Source of the DNA: Asticcacaulis sp. AC402
GTDB taxonomy: Bacteria > Pseudomonadota > Alphaproteobacteria > Caulobacterales > Caulobacteraceae
NCBI RefSeq assembly: GCF_000495835.1
Contig: NZ_AWGC01000001.1
Span: 170,736-234,735, forward strand
Direction: 5' to 3'
Length of the DNA stretch: 64,000 nucleotides
In this document: positions 1 to 8,650 of the stretch, piece by piece
How positions within the stretch are numbered: position 1 is the first letter of the stretch
Layout: the number at the start of each line of letters is the position of its first letter
The notes under the pieces: generated by a model
What the model was told of the DNA's origin: nothing
What the model saw: only the letters and a program-made list of their open reading frames with translations
Database searches by the model: none
Made by a program: the position numbers and the translations under genes

Positions 1-736
1 GGACAGCGACGGCGCCGAAGGTCGCAACCGGCGGCAGCGAGAAGACGCGGCCGATTTCCAGCATGATCAGGGACGACAGGATAAAGGCCGAGACAAAGCC
101 GGCCTCGCCCAGCATGGTGCGGTAGGAGACGCCATGGGCAACGCGTTCGCTGACGGGGAATTTTTGTGCGAGCAGCAGGAAAGTATAGACCAGGATCGGG
201 ATGATCATCAGTCCAACCGTAACGCGCCAGCCGGCTTCCGGGGCAAAATAACCCAGGGCCATGGCCAGGAGTCCGCCGAGAATCATGCCGCCTGGCCAAC
301 CGGCATGCAGCCGGTTCAGCCATTTCGGCTTGTCATGGCTGTAGACCGTGGCGATCAGCGGGTTGGCGGCGGCTTCGACCGCTCCATTGCCCAGCGCCAT
401 GATGAAGGTGCCGATATAAAGCATCCAGTAGCCGTCCGCCATAAACAGCAAACCCAGGCCGACGACGTGACAGATAGCGGCAAACCAGTAGGTCAGCTTG
501 AACCCGACCTTATCGATGACCAGCGAGATCAGGACGATCGAGATGGCGAAGGGCCACAGGCCAACCCCGGCCAGTTCACCCTTCTGGGTCTCGCTGAGGC
601 CGAATTCGGTCCCCCAGTGCCCAATAACCAGGGCGCGCAGAATAAAGCAGAAGGACGTCGCCGTAATGGCGGCGAAGGACATGGCGAACAGACCGCCATT
701 GCCTTTTGTCGCGGAAATTGAGGTATCGGTTGTCAA
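1..736 (-). CDS. MFS transporter, sugar-permease type (3' end outside window)
   Basis: Inner-membrane secondary transporter of the major facilitator superfamily; about 245 residues are visible and the C-terminal part runs off the left edge. Seen: alternating hydrophobic helices and the segments NPLIATVY and KWLNRLHAGWPGG, typical of MFS permeases found beside sugar catabolism genes. Start taken as TTG (734-736) because GGGAGG lies about 6 nt upstream; the next ATG would remove about 20 residues including the run into helix 1. An operator-like palindrome lies 63 nt upstream (799-812). The nearby GH67 and GntR genes suggest uptake of a uronate or xylo-oligosaccharide, but the substrate cannot be read from the sequence. 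Confidence 0.85.
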   Translation of the reverse strand, partial: MTTDTSISATKGNGGLFAMSFAAITATSFCFILRALVIGHWGTEFGLSETQKGELAGVGLWPFAISIVLISLVIDKVGFKLTYWFAAICHVVGLGLLFMADGYWMLYIGTFIMALGNGAVEAAANPLIATVYSHDKPKWLNRLHAGWPGGMILGGLLAMALGYFAPEAGWRVTVGLMIIPILVYTFLLLAQKFPVSERVAHGVSYRTMLGEAGFVSAFILSSLIMLEIGRVFSLPPVATFGAVAV

Positions 737-798
737 GGTTCCCTCCCGAGGAGCCGCCGCTTAGGCTGCGGATTTTGACTCGGGAGGTAAGCATAAAG

Positions 799-812
799 TG
801 TAATCGATTACA
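799..812. promoter_or_regulatory. LacI-family-type operator, perfect palindrome
   Basis: TGTAATCGATTACA is a perfect 14-bp palindrome with the central CG usual for LacI/GalR-family operators. It lies 63 nt upstream of the MFS start in the only gap before that gene. The half-sites TGTAA/TTACA with a 4-nt spacer recur twice at 24457-24495. No LacI-family gene is in the window, so the regulator is unknown. Confidence 0.6.
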
Positions 813-847
813 AATGGAAATACTGATGAGATAAGCGCTTCGTCGCC

Positions 848-1600
848 CTACCCGGTCAGCCACTGCTCCGCTATGGATTTCCACGCCGGCCAGAAATAGA
901 CCCAGCAAGACGCCACCTGCACGGCCGTCATGAAGACCGCTCCCCACACGAAGGCGGGTACCAGGCGGCCAAGATGCATAAGGTCGCGCACTGCCATCAT
1001 CAGGGTCAGGACGATCGGGGCGGCGTTGAAGGCCAACCAGAAGGTTGTGAAGTTGAACGAAAGACCAACGCTCTCCAGCAGGCCGAGAATGGGGCCGGTC
1101 AGCCAACGGCCATAGCCGGCCGTGGTGATGGATATCAGGGCCAGCATCATCAGGCGCTTGTGCGCTTGCGCGTTGGCGCGCAGGACAATGGCGGCGGATG
1201 CCAGGACGCCGAACATGACTACGCCAGCCATGGCGATGACCATGAAGGCAGTTTTCGCGCCAGACGTTCCCAGGGCGCGGCGCTCGAAATCGATCTCCGC
1301 CCACGGGCCGACAATCAACATGAACATGAGCAACAATATGCCAAAGCTGCCGAAGAGTTTATGCAGCGAGTATTTTCCGGCACGAATGAGCAGGATCTGC
1401 ACGGTTTGCAGCACCATCCAGCCTACATAGGCAGCGGCATGGATATGGACTATCAGTGGATAGTGAAGGCCCTGCATCCGTTCGTATTTTTTGGCGATGT
1501 CGCCGCCAAAACCGGCAAACATGCCGATCCAGATGACGACCATCAGAAAGAGGAAGAAATGGCTGTCCCGGCTTTTGGGGAGCGCTGCTGTGTCCGACAT
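848..1600 (-). CDS. Seven-helix-type integral membrane protein, function unknown
   Basis: 250-residue polytopic inner-membrane protein with about six to seven hydrophobic segments. Conserved-looking polar residues sit at membrane edges: HIHAAAYVGW near residues 65-75 and a following SLHKLFG, a His pattern that recalls DUF2306-like or haem-protein-like membrane proteins, but no firm family can be assigned. Start is ATG at 1598-1600 (MSDTAALPK); upstream in-frame sequence is poorly hydrophobic and overlaps the AraC gene. It is the last gene before the MFS promoter region and follows the AraC-type gene on the same strand, so the two might be co-transcribed. Confidence 0.65.
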   Translation of the reverse strand: MSDTAALPKSRDSHFFLFLMVVIWIGMFAGFGGDIAKKYERMQGLHYPLIVHIHAAAYVGWMVLQTVQILLIRAGKYSLHKLFGSFGILLLMFMLIVGPWAEIDFERRALGTSGAKTAFMVIAMAGVVMFGVLASAAIVLRANAQAHKRLMMLALISITTAGYGRWLTGPILGLLESVGLSFNFTTFWLAFNAAPIVLTLMMAVRDLMHLGRLVPAFVWGAVFMTAVQVASCWVYFWPAWKSIAEQWLTG

Positions 1601-1685
1601 GTCCGTATCTCTGTGAAGGAGGGCTGGCCCCAGTTTACAGGCGGCAGGCCCTTTTTCGGTGGTACGGAACGGACAGGTTACGTGC

Positions 1686-1728
1686 GTTTCCCGAAAAGGG
1701 GCGTCCACCTTATCGGATTGCGCTCTAA
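1686..1728 (+). repeat. Truncated copy (3' part) of the CGCTCTAG element
   Basis: Contains GGCGTCCACCTTATCGGAT followed by TGCGCTCTAA, matching the distal third of the full element at 28795-28916. The end of the copy provides the stop codon (TAG, read on the minus strand at 1725-1727) of the AraC-type gene. Confidence 0.7.
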
Positions 1729-2579
1729 TCTTCGCGGAAACCGAACCGTCGCTCGGGCGAAGCGGCTTCAACCGTGCGAAAATCGTTGGGCGCCATCTCA
1801 CAGAATTCGCGGAAATCTCGCCGGAGATGGTGATAGTCATAATAGCCGGCCTCAACGGCCAGGCTGAGCCAGTCATACGTCGGATAGCGATTGCTGAAGC
1901 GGACCAGTTTATCGAAACGGGTAATACGAGCGAACAGCTTGGGCGATACGCCAATCCGCTCATCAAAGACGCGGCGCAATTGCCTTGCGCTGATGCCGTG
2001 GCGACGGGCCAGCCGATCGATCTCCATCGATGGATGTTGCAACAGGCGGAGCGCTATGGCATCGGCGGCTGCCATCGGACGCTGCCTGCGTTGATGGTGT
2101 CGCTGAAGCCAGGTTTCGGCGGCGCGAATCCTGCGGCCGGAGTCTTCTGTATCTTCGACCTCACGGATCAGGCCAGCAAAGTCCGGCGGAAAGACGGCTT
2201 CAGCGTCGATGTCGCCATCGGTTAGTTCGCCGAGATTCAGACCCGTAAGTGCGTGCAGCGCGCCGGGCTGAAACTCGATCTGGTAGACGCTGAAATCTCG
2301 CCCGCCCTCACGCAGGGTCGTCCGGGTGGGCTGGCCGATCAAAACGGCGCGCGGCTTTCGTCTTGACTCGGTCGCGTAAAGGGGCCGGATCCATTCCGGA
2401 TCACGGCTGTAAAAGGCCAGGGCCGGCGACGGGCGAGGCCAATAGGGCTTCAGCGGGACGGATTCCGATGTCGCAAAACTCAGTCGGATAATCTGATGTT
2501 GACGGATGAGGTGAACCAGGTGGGGACTGGGTGGCAGAAACTCAAACCGGACGAACATGACAAAGCCCCGCAACTTCAT
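1725..2579 (-). CDS. AraC-family transcriptional regulator
   Basis: DNA-binding regulator of 284 residues. The N-terminal ~150 residues form a small sensor-like domain of the type often found with HTH_18 regulators in alphaproteobacteria (YWPRPSPALAFYSRDPEW, then GLNLGELTDGD). The C-terminal ~100 residues hold the double helix-turn-helix: IDRLARRHGISARQLRRVF and the second helix pair around WLSLAVEAGYYDYHHLRRDF with the usual closing FREFCEMAPNDF. An in-frame ATG at 2556-2558 is an alternative start (MFVRFEF). The stop codon lies inside a truncated repeat element. Targets are unknown; the adjacent membrane protein and GH67 genes are candidates. Confidence 0.85.
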   Translation of the reverse strand: MKLRGFVMFVRFEFLPPSPHLVHLIRQHQIIRLSFATSESVPLKPYWPRPSPALAFYSRDPEWIRPLYATESRRKPRAVLIGQPTRTTLREGGRDFSVYQIEFQPGALHALTGLNLGELTDGDIDAEAVFPPDFAGLIREVEDTEDSGRRIRAAETWLQRHHQRRQRPMAAADAIALRLLQHPSMEIDRLARRHGISARQLRRVFDERIGVSPKLFARITRFDKLVRFSNRYPTYDWLSLAVEAGYYDYHHLRRDFREFCEMAPNDFRTVEAASPERRFGFRED

Positions 2580-2635
2580 TGTTCACCATAGCCTGAATTG
2601 TGCGTCAGCAGGTGGTAAAAAACGGTCTGCGTGCT

Positions 2636-4790
2636 TTACCCCTGCCCCGGCGCGTACGGGAAAACGCGCTTGCGGTAGTCTTCCACGGTGATACCCGGCA
2701 GGGTATAGCCCGCCGGCAGAGGCCGTTTTGACACCGACTGGAAATAGGTCAGGCAGGCGTCGCGCCACCACTGGGCCTCGCGCTCCTGAGTTTTCAGGTT
2801 GGCGGCTACGGCATCGAAGCGCGCCGCATCGATTTTGCCTGCCAGCCCGACCCAGATCCGACGCATGCCCGACACCTCGTCGACGCCCTGGCTGTAGGTG
2901 ACAACCAGTTCATCCCACAGCGGCCGACCCGACTTCATCTTGAAGTCCCACGGCACATGGTGGAACCACAGCAGGAAGCGCTCGTCGGTCTTTTTCGGGT
3001 CGATCCAGGGCTTGGCGGCGGCAGGGTGATATTGCGCCAGGGCGTTGGAGCCGGTCTTGGTGCGGTCGAAGCCGATGCCGTTGAGATCGGCCCTGTGGTA
3101 ATAGGCCGGGTTCCATTCGGGCCGGCCCAGTTCCGACACCCACGGTCCCGGACCGTAGTGGTGGCCGGTGTCCATGAGGTGCGCCAGGCCGAGCGGTGTC
3201 ATGTAGTGAACGACAGCTTCGCGCGAACCCATCATCATGTTCACAACCGGTTCGACGACCGCGGGGTCGTTGCTCCAGGTCAGGCGCGCCCAGTCCCTGG
3301 CGATGTCAGCGCTTTTTGCGTCCGGATTCCAGGCGAAACGACCAAAGGCGTACCAGTTGGCCTGGTCGAAGTCCGAGCCCGACCAGTTACGGTCGTCGCC
3401 GATGTTGGCCACACCGGCCATACCGGTGAGTTTATGGCCGTCCAGCGTCCCATCGATGACCTTCGCCACGGTCGAGCCCTTGCCCCTGGGCGAAGGTGTC
3501 GGCCTGCAGGGCTTCCTCCCACATCGGCGCCAGATAGGCGAGATGAGTGGCGAAACCGAGATATTCCTTGGTTATCTGGAACTCCATCATCTGCTGGGTT
3601 TTTGGCATGGCGCCGAACAGTGGATGGAAGGGTTCGCGCGGCTGGAAGTCGATGGCGCCGTTCTTGATCTGGATCAGGACATTGTCGGCAAACTGGCCGT
3701 CGCTCGGCTGGAATTCGAGGTAGGCCTGTTTGGCGCGGTCGGTGGCGTCGTGTTCGGAATAGACGAAGGCGCGCCACATGACGATGCCGCCGTGCGGTTT
3801 CAAAGCCTTGGCCAGCATGTTGGCACCCTGGGCATGGCTGCGTTTGTAATCGCCAGGACCAGGCTGGCCTTCGGAATTGGCCTTGACGAGAAAGCCACCG
3901 AAGTCGGGGATGACGGTGTAGATCTCATTGGCTTTCATCTGCCACCAGGCGGCGACAGCCGGGTCTTCCGGATCGGCGGTTTTCAGCCCGCCCAGTTCCA
4001 TCGGGGCGGAGAACCGCGCCGACAGATAGACCTTCATGCCGTAGGGCCGCAGAACAGCGGCGATGGCCGCGGCCTTCTTCAGATAGGGCTCGGTCAGGGA
4101 GTCGGCCTTGGCGTTGACGTTGTTGAGCACGGCGCCGTTGATGCCGATAGAGGCATTGGCGCGGGCATAGTCGGTGTAGCGCGGATCGACCAGGTCGGGC
4201 AGCCGCCACCAGTCCCAGATCGAGTCACCCGCATAACCGCGCTCGACATGGCCGTCGAGATTGTCCCAGTGGTCGAGAACGCGCAGGTCCAGTTTCGGGG
4301 CTTCGCGGATGTCGAGGCCGGCGGTCGGCTGGCCCGTCTGGATGAGTTTCAGGTAGCGAAAGGCGCCGTACAGCACGCCGATGTCACTGCCGCCGGCGAT
4401 GATCGTGACCGGATGGCCGTCAAGGATCGTCGATTTGATGACGAAGCCTTCGCGATCGAGGTCGGCCGGGATAGCAAAACCGCGATTGTCGGCGGGCGTG
4501 ACGAGCACAATGGCACCGTCTGTGATGGTTTTGCTGGTCAGAGGTGTTGAGCCCAGCATGCCGCCCAAGCCGCGCTGAAGTTCTCTGGCTGCCGCATCGA
4601 ATGTCGGGCTATTGGCAGTGACAATGACGGTGGCTAGGGTTTTGTAGTCGGAGGTCTTTGCGGCCTCGACCGGTTTGTAGCGCAGCCAGAGGTCATAGCC
4701 GTCCTCGCCTCTCATAGGGTCGGCGTGGGCGGCGGTCGTGGCGCAGAGCAGCAGGCAGAAGGCGATCAGCAGTGGACGAAGCATTGGCAT
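2636..4790 (-). pseudogene. aguA: Alpha-glucuronidase, GH67, interrupted by a one-base frameshift
   Basis: Would release 4-O-methyl-glucuronic acid from xylan side chains. A signal peptide (MPMLRPLLIAFCLLLCATTA, cleavage after AHA) points to the periplasm or outside. The 5' part (to about 3486) carries the GH67 acids: E307 in KANSEGQPG, D381 in GAIDFQP, E409 in ITKEYLG, with spacings 74 and 28 that closely match the family. Around 3483-3486 a CCCC run (GGGG in the coding strand) has one base too many: removing one G joins QADTFAQG to KGSTVAKVIDG and continues through HYMTPLGLAHLM and GRPEWNPAYYHRADL to a stop at 2636. Repaired length is 717 residues, normal for GH67. Start ATG has GGGAGGAAT directly upstream. 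It may be a real decayed allele or a sequencing error in a short homopolymer. Confidence 0.85.
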
Positions 4791-4822
4791 ATTCCTCCCG
4801 GTGCATCCGGTTTTGCTGTTTA

Positions 4823-5150
4823 GAACCGCGAATGAACACGAATAAGCGCGAATGTTCCGACCGGTTCTGACGCTGCCAAGCTGCCGTTCTATTCAAGTCG
4901 TGGAACCACCGATGGACACCGATAAACACGGATTTATTCGCGTTCATTAAAGCGAGATGGCTTTAGGTAGAATCACCATCTCGCTCTAAGTTTTTGTTTT
5001 GTCGCGCAATTTATCCGAAAAGCGCGTCACACTTTATCGGATTGCGCTCTAGCGTTCATTCGCGGTTTCAAGCCCTGTTTAGATCAAGCCGCTTCGCGGG
5101 ATCAGATTGCCCTGAAATCCATGTTTATCGGTGTCCATTCGTGGTTCAAA
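4823..5150. repeat. Paired ACGAAT-type inverted repeat element, nested and interrupted
   Basis: Gap between the divergent GH67 and GntR genes. Left arm GAACCGCGAATGAACACGAA (4823 on) and an inner arm CCACCGATGGACACCGATAA near 4905; right arms GTTCATTCGCGGTTTC near 5054 and TTTATCGGTGTCCATTCG near 5124. The arms pair with one another in the manner of the copies at 9309-9436 and 46156-46392. The inner part is split by a CGCTCTAG element at 4949-5052. Confidence 0.65.
4949..5052 (+). mobile_element. CGCTCTAG element (short form) with 8-bp flanking duplication
   Basis: 104-bp non-coding element with two hairpins: AGCGAGATGG pairs with CCATCTCGCT (4951-4985), and GCGCAATTTATCCGA pairs with TCGGATTGCGC. 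It is flanked on both sides by CGTTCATT (4941-4948 and 5053-5060). Removing the element and one CGTTCATT restores TTATTCGCGTTCATTCGCGG, which is the uninterrupted arm of the surrounding ACGAAT repeat as seen at 9413-9432. No protein is encoded, so mobility would need a transposase supplied in trans. Confidence 0.7.
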
Positions 5151-5278
5151 ATCTAATCAGCTCTACCAGTTGAACATCCTCCCGTCACGCAGACGATTCA
5201 TCGGCAGGCAGTTCCTGCATTAAACTTGTCGTCTGAAATTGCGCAGTATATGAAACCTCACGTCCATATGCATTGCCA

Positions 5279-6037
5279 ATGTCAGTATCCAAAAAGCTCT
5301 ACCGCCAAATCGCCGATTCCATAGCCGCAGACATCGACTCGGGACGCTACAAGCCCGGTGACCGGCTTCCGACCGAGCGTGACCTGGCTGTTCAGTTCGG
5401 CGTCTCGCGCCCGACCCTGCGTGAAGCCTTGATCGCCCTGGAAATCCTCGGCATGATCGAAGCCAAACACGGCCTTGGCATTCTGGTCACCGAAAACAAG
5501 GGCAAGGCCGCGCCGATCAGCGATTCCGAAATCGGCGCTTTTGAGTTGATCGAGGCACGGCGGCTGTTCGAAGGCGAGGTCGCGGCCATGGCGGCGACCC
5601 TGGTCCATGACGACCAGATCGCCGAACTGGAAAAGCTGGTGCTGTCTATGGACGATCCCGATCCAGCCAAGGCCGAGGCCGCCGACCGCGAGTTCCACAT
5701 CAGCATCGCCAACATTACCGGCAACGGCGCCATGGTCGCCTGCGTCGAGAATCTGTGGGACTGGCGTTATCGCTCGCCCCTGGCCAAGGCCATCCTGGCG
5801 CGGGCGGCGGATCTCGGCATGAAGCAGCGCATCGACGAGCATACCGGCATTATGAATGCACTGAAGGCGCGTTCATCGGTACAGGCGCGTCAGGCGATGC
5901 ATGACCATATGGACCGGGTGATCGATCACCTGCTGAATGCAACCGAGGTACTTGCGGTCGAAAACGCCAAACAGGCCTGCCATGACCGCCGCAAGGCGAT
6001 GAGCCGGCGGTTCAAGGCCTTGTCTGCCAGCGGGTAG
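5279..6037 (+). CDS. GntR-family (FadR subfamily) regulator, UxuR/ExuR-like
   Basis: 252-residue repressor-type protein. The N-terminal winged helix-turn-helix (residues ~10-75) has the signature DRLPTERDLAVQFGVSRPTL and REALIALEILGMIEAKHG. The C-terminal all-helical FCD ligand domain has the expected acidic/His metal residues (EARRLFEGEVA, DREFHISIA, EHTGIMNAL, HDHMDRVI). This subfamily often controls uronate and sugar-acid catabolism, fitting the divergently placed alpha-glucuronidase. Start is ATG 5279; a TTG at 5273 would add two residues. No clear ribosome binding site or operator could be seen in the repeat-filled upstream gap. Confidence 0.88.
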   Translation: MSVSKKLYRQIADSIAADIDSGRYKPGDRLPTERDLAVQFGVSRPTLREALIALEILGMIEAKHGLGILVTENKGKAAPISDSEIGAFELIEARRLFEGEVAAMAATLVHDDQIAELEKLVLSMDDPDPAKAEAADREFHISIANITGNGAMVACVENLWDWRYRSPLAKAILARAADLGMKQRIDEHTGIMNALKARSSVQARQAMHDHMDRVIDHLLNATEVLAVENAKQACHDRRKAMSRRFKALSASG

Positions 6038-6039
6038 AA

Positions 6040-7248
6040 CTACCAGTCTATGCCAGTCGCCTCCCGGAACAGGCCCAACTGCTTTTCCAGGCAGAGGGGC
6101 AGGCTATAGCTATCGACGATCGTCGCCCGGGCATTGTCGCGTAGCCGCTGCTTGTCGGGATACTCCATCGCCGCCAGGACGTCGTCCGCCACCTTAGCGG
6201 GGTCGAAGAAGTCGGTGAACAGGCCGTTTTCCTTGTCGCGCATCACCTCGAGCACGGGGGCCGTGTTCGACGCCACGATGAAACAGCCCATCGACAGGGC
6301 CTCCATCAGCGACCACGACAGCACGAATGGATAGGTCAGATACAGGTGTAACGACGAGACGCTCAAGACCGACAGATATTCACCATAGGTCCGCTGGCCC
6401 AGAAAGTGGACCCGACCTTCCGGCAGTTCGACCTCCTCCAGCATCTTCTCACGCCACTTGGTTTTGGAACCGCCGACGCCGTAGGAGACCTCATCGCCGC
6501 CCATCACCAGGACCGTGGCCTTGGGCCGGCCCTTCAGAATCGCCGGCAGGGCGCGCATGAAGGTCGGAAAGCCGCGCACCGGCTCCAGATTGCGCGCGAC
6601 ATAGGTGATGACCTCATCGGCCTTCGTAAGCACACGGCCGTTATCCAAGGTGATGCTGGCATCCGGTTTCTGTTTGACATGTTCGGTATCGATGCCATCA
6701 AAGATGGTCCGAATGCGATCCCGTGCCCAGGCCGGATAGGTCGACTTCTGCCAGTCCATGGCGCTCCAGCCCAGGTCGGCGATCGATTGGGCAATCTGAA
6801 GGTGGGAGTTCGACACGCGCAGATGACAGGCGCCGTTCAGGGTCTGCGGCCTGGCCGGATCGAAGGTGGTCATCGGCCCGTCGGGCTCGAAAAAGTACTC
6901 GCTGTAAGAGATCAGAGGGGACGTCGGATAGATGTCTTTCAGGAAAAGAGTCTCGCCCCAACCGGGGTGCCCGACCATCAGGTCGGGGATGAACTGTTTG
7001 GAAGCCAGTTGCTGGCACACCCGCACGACGGCCTGGCCGTGCAGGACGGCGTCTTCGACGCTGCGCAAGTAGGGGTGGGTGTCCTTTTTCACCTCACGCG
7101 GAGCCGGATAGGTCAGTCGCACCACCCCTTTCAGTTCGCGATCGTCGCGTCTCGTGATAAAGGCAACCTGATGGCCGCGCTCGGCCAGATAGCGAGAAAT
7201 GTGCTTGAATTGCCCCGGCATATTGCGGTGGACGAACAGGGCTTTCAT
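6040..7248 (-). CDS. Glycosyltransferase family 4 protein
   Basis: 402-residue cytoplasmic GT-B glycosyltransferase. The N-terminal half opens with MKALFVHRNMPGQFKHISRY, a GT4 N-terminal strand/loop. The C-terminal donor-binding half includes GVGGSKTKWREKM, VHFLGQRTYGEYLSVLSVSS and the acceptor/donor loop SWSLMEALSMGCFIVASNTA, followed by NGLFTDFFDP. It ends 3 nt from the convergent GntR gene. No other polysaccharide assembly genes adjoin it, so donor and acceptor remain unknown. Confidence 0.85.
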   Translation of the reverse strand: MKALFVHRNMPGQFKHISRYLAERGHQVAFITRRDDRELKGVVRLTYPAPREVKKDTHPYLRSVEDAVLHGQAVVRVCQQLASKQFIPDLMVGHPGWGETLFLKDIYPTSPLISYSEYFFEPDGPMTTFDPARPQTLNGACHLRVSNSHLQIAQSIADLGWSAMDWQKSTYPAWARDRIRTIFDGIDTEHVKQKPDASITLDNGRVLTKADEVITYVARNLEPVRGFPTFMRALPAILKGRPKATVLVMGGDEVSYGVGGSKTKWREKMLEEVELPEGRVHFLGQRTYGEYLSVLSVSSLHLYLTYPFVLSWSLMEALSMGCFIVASNTAPVLEVMRDKENGLFTDFFDPAKVADDVLAAMEYPDKQRLRDNARATIVDSYSLPLCLEKQLGLFREATGIDW

Positions 7249-7615
7249 GCGCGCTTCCGGTTATCGTTTTTGCGGTAACCCTGTCTATGCGGTGATGCAC
7301 AACGGAGCAAGCCTTCACTTAGTCTCTACCGCTTTGCCTGCCGGCAAGGCCGGGGGATAACTAAACAGCGGATGGCCCGGCGAAAAGCTAAACTCTATTT
7401 GCGCTCTTTCTTCGCCGCGCTCTGCGCCACGAAACGCACCGCCAGGCGCGCCGGCAAGGGATGGCGCCAGGCGTGGACAATAACAATGGCCCAAGCCAGG
7501 CAAGGCTGTAAGCTTTTGCACTGCATGACGGAAGCCGGGGCGCTGATCGTGCCTGAACGAATTGGGCTTAGGCGCCGGTTCGCAGATGTCAGGCAAAGCG
7601 AAAAGACTTGCGTGC
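7249..7615. other. Intergenic region without a recognisable feature
   Basis: 367 bp between the glycosyltransferase start and the ribokinase stop. Open frames here (for example 7315-7626 minus, 7372-7770 plus) give Arg/Pro/Ala-rich translations without family features or ribosome binding sites. The promoter of the glycosyltransferase should lie at the left end but no convincing -35/-10 pair was seen. Confidence 0.5.
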
Positions 7616-8545
7616 TCAGAGGGCAATCTGTGGTTGCTGCGCCATCAGTTCGGCCACTTCGGCCGGCGTCGGACAGGCATTGGCCGATGGTTTGGTCACC
7701 GACAGGGCGGAGGCGGCGCAGCCATAGCGCATGGCCTCCAGCAGGCCGTCCCCGGCGACCAGACGGGTGACCAGGGCGCCGTTGAAGATATCGCCTGCGC
7801 CGGTGGCATCGACCGCCTTGACCTTGTAAGCTGGCAACCGGACCAAGGCGCCATCCATGAGGGCGGCGCAGCCTTCCGAGCCCAAAGTGACCAGGGCCTG
7901 TTTAGCACCGGCGGCTATCAACGCATTCAAGCCGGTGATCAGGGAGGCATCGGATACGTCGGAAATGCCGGTCAGACGCATCAGTTCAGTTTCGTTGGGC
8001 GTGACGAGGTCCGCCAGGCGCATCAATTCCATCGCCGCCGGATCTACCGGCGCCGGATTAAGCACGGTCAGGACGCCGTGTTGGCGGGCAACGTCCAGGG
8101 CGCGGCGAACAGTGGCCAAGGGGACTTCGAGCTGTACCACCAGGGCGGAGGCAGAGGCGATGAGGCTACTGGCGGCATCGATATCGCCGGGTGACAAGAG
8201 GCCGTTGGCGCCAGGCGTAACGACGATCATGTTCTGGCCGTCTTCAGCGACCAGGATATTGGCCAGACCGGTCGTGGCACCGGGCATGCCCTTGACATAG
8301 TCGGTCAGTACGCCGTTTTGCGCCAGAAAAGCCGTCGCCTGGGGGGCCAGGGCGTCATCACCAACCGCAGCGACCATGTGGGCGGGTGGGCCCAGCTTTG
8401 CGCAGGCGACGGCCTGGTTCAGGCCCTTGCCGCCGATAGCCTGGCGCATGGCCTTGCCGATGATAGTCTCATTGGCTTTGGGCAGGGCTGTAACGTCGAG
8501 AAAGACATCGACATTGATACTGCCGGCAACGACGATATGCGACAT
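7616..8545 (-). CDS. rbsK: Ribokinase (PfkB-family carbohydrate kinase)
   Basis: Phosphorylates ribose to ribose 5-phosphate in the cytoplasm. The 309 residues show the PfkB start SHIVVAGSINVDVFLDV, the substrate segment IGGKGLNQAVACAKLG, the VTPNETEL motif and the anion-hole/catalytic signature DATGAGDIFNGALV near residue 240. Start ATG 8543-8545 follows AGGGAAA. It is divergent from a RutR-type regulator and lies next to uracil-degradation and nucleoside hydrolase genes, which suggests that it consumes ribose freed from nucleosides rather than imported ribose. Confidence 0.9.
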   Translation of the reverse strand: MSHIVVAGSINVDVFLDVTALPKANETIIGKAMRQAIGGKGLNQAVACAKLGPPAHMVAAVGDDALAPQATAFLAQNGVLTDYVKGMPGATTGLANILVAEDGQNMIVVTPGANGLLSPGDIDAASSLIASASALVVQLEVPLATVRRALDVARQHGVLTVLNPAPVDPAAMELMRLADLVTPNETELMRLTGISDVSDASLITGLNALIAAGAKQALVTLGSEGCAALMDGALVRLPAYKVKAVDATGAGDIFNGALVTRLVAGDGLLEAMRYGCAASALSVTKPSANACPTPAEVAELMAQQPQIAL

Positions 8546-8556
8546 GGCGGTTTTCC

Positions 8557-8585
8557 CTGTTTCGCGCAAATTTGCATGAAAACAG
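8557..8585. promoter_or_regulatory. Dyad in the divergent ribokinase-rutR promoter region
   Basis: A perfect palindrome GCAAATTTGC (8566-8575) is framed by CTGTTT (8557-8562) and AAACAG (8580-8585), giving a nested, nearly symmetrical dyad in the 105-bp divergent intergenic region. It is a candidate operator for the adjacent TetR-family regulator. It does not look like the TTGACC-type RutR site of enterobacteria. Confidence 0.4.
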
Positions 8586-8650
8586 AAGTTTGCCAGCTTT
8601 TTCTGATTGCGCCTTCAAATTTTTACGCAGAAGGCTTAGGGTGGGTGGCC

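Noticed and set aside
797..812. On the minus strand TTACACTTTATGCTT matches the E. coli lac promoter sequence.
   Set aside because: The match stops there: no -10 element follows at proper spacing. It is explained by the operator palindrome plus chance.
974..1867. Long open frames opposite real genes (for example 974-1867 plus, 3237-4550 plus, 22760-23920 minus).
   Set aside because: Antisense shadows of GC-rich coding genes; translations lack conserved motifs.
4823..5150. Repeated short units interpreted as a CRISPR array.
   Set aside because: Units are inverted pairs without regular spacers, and no cas genes are present.
7315..7770. Open frames of 103 and 132 codons in the ribokinase-glycosyltransferase gap.
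   Set aside because: Arg/Pro/Ala-rich translations, no ribosome binding site, no family features; typical random frames in GC-rich DNA.
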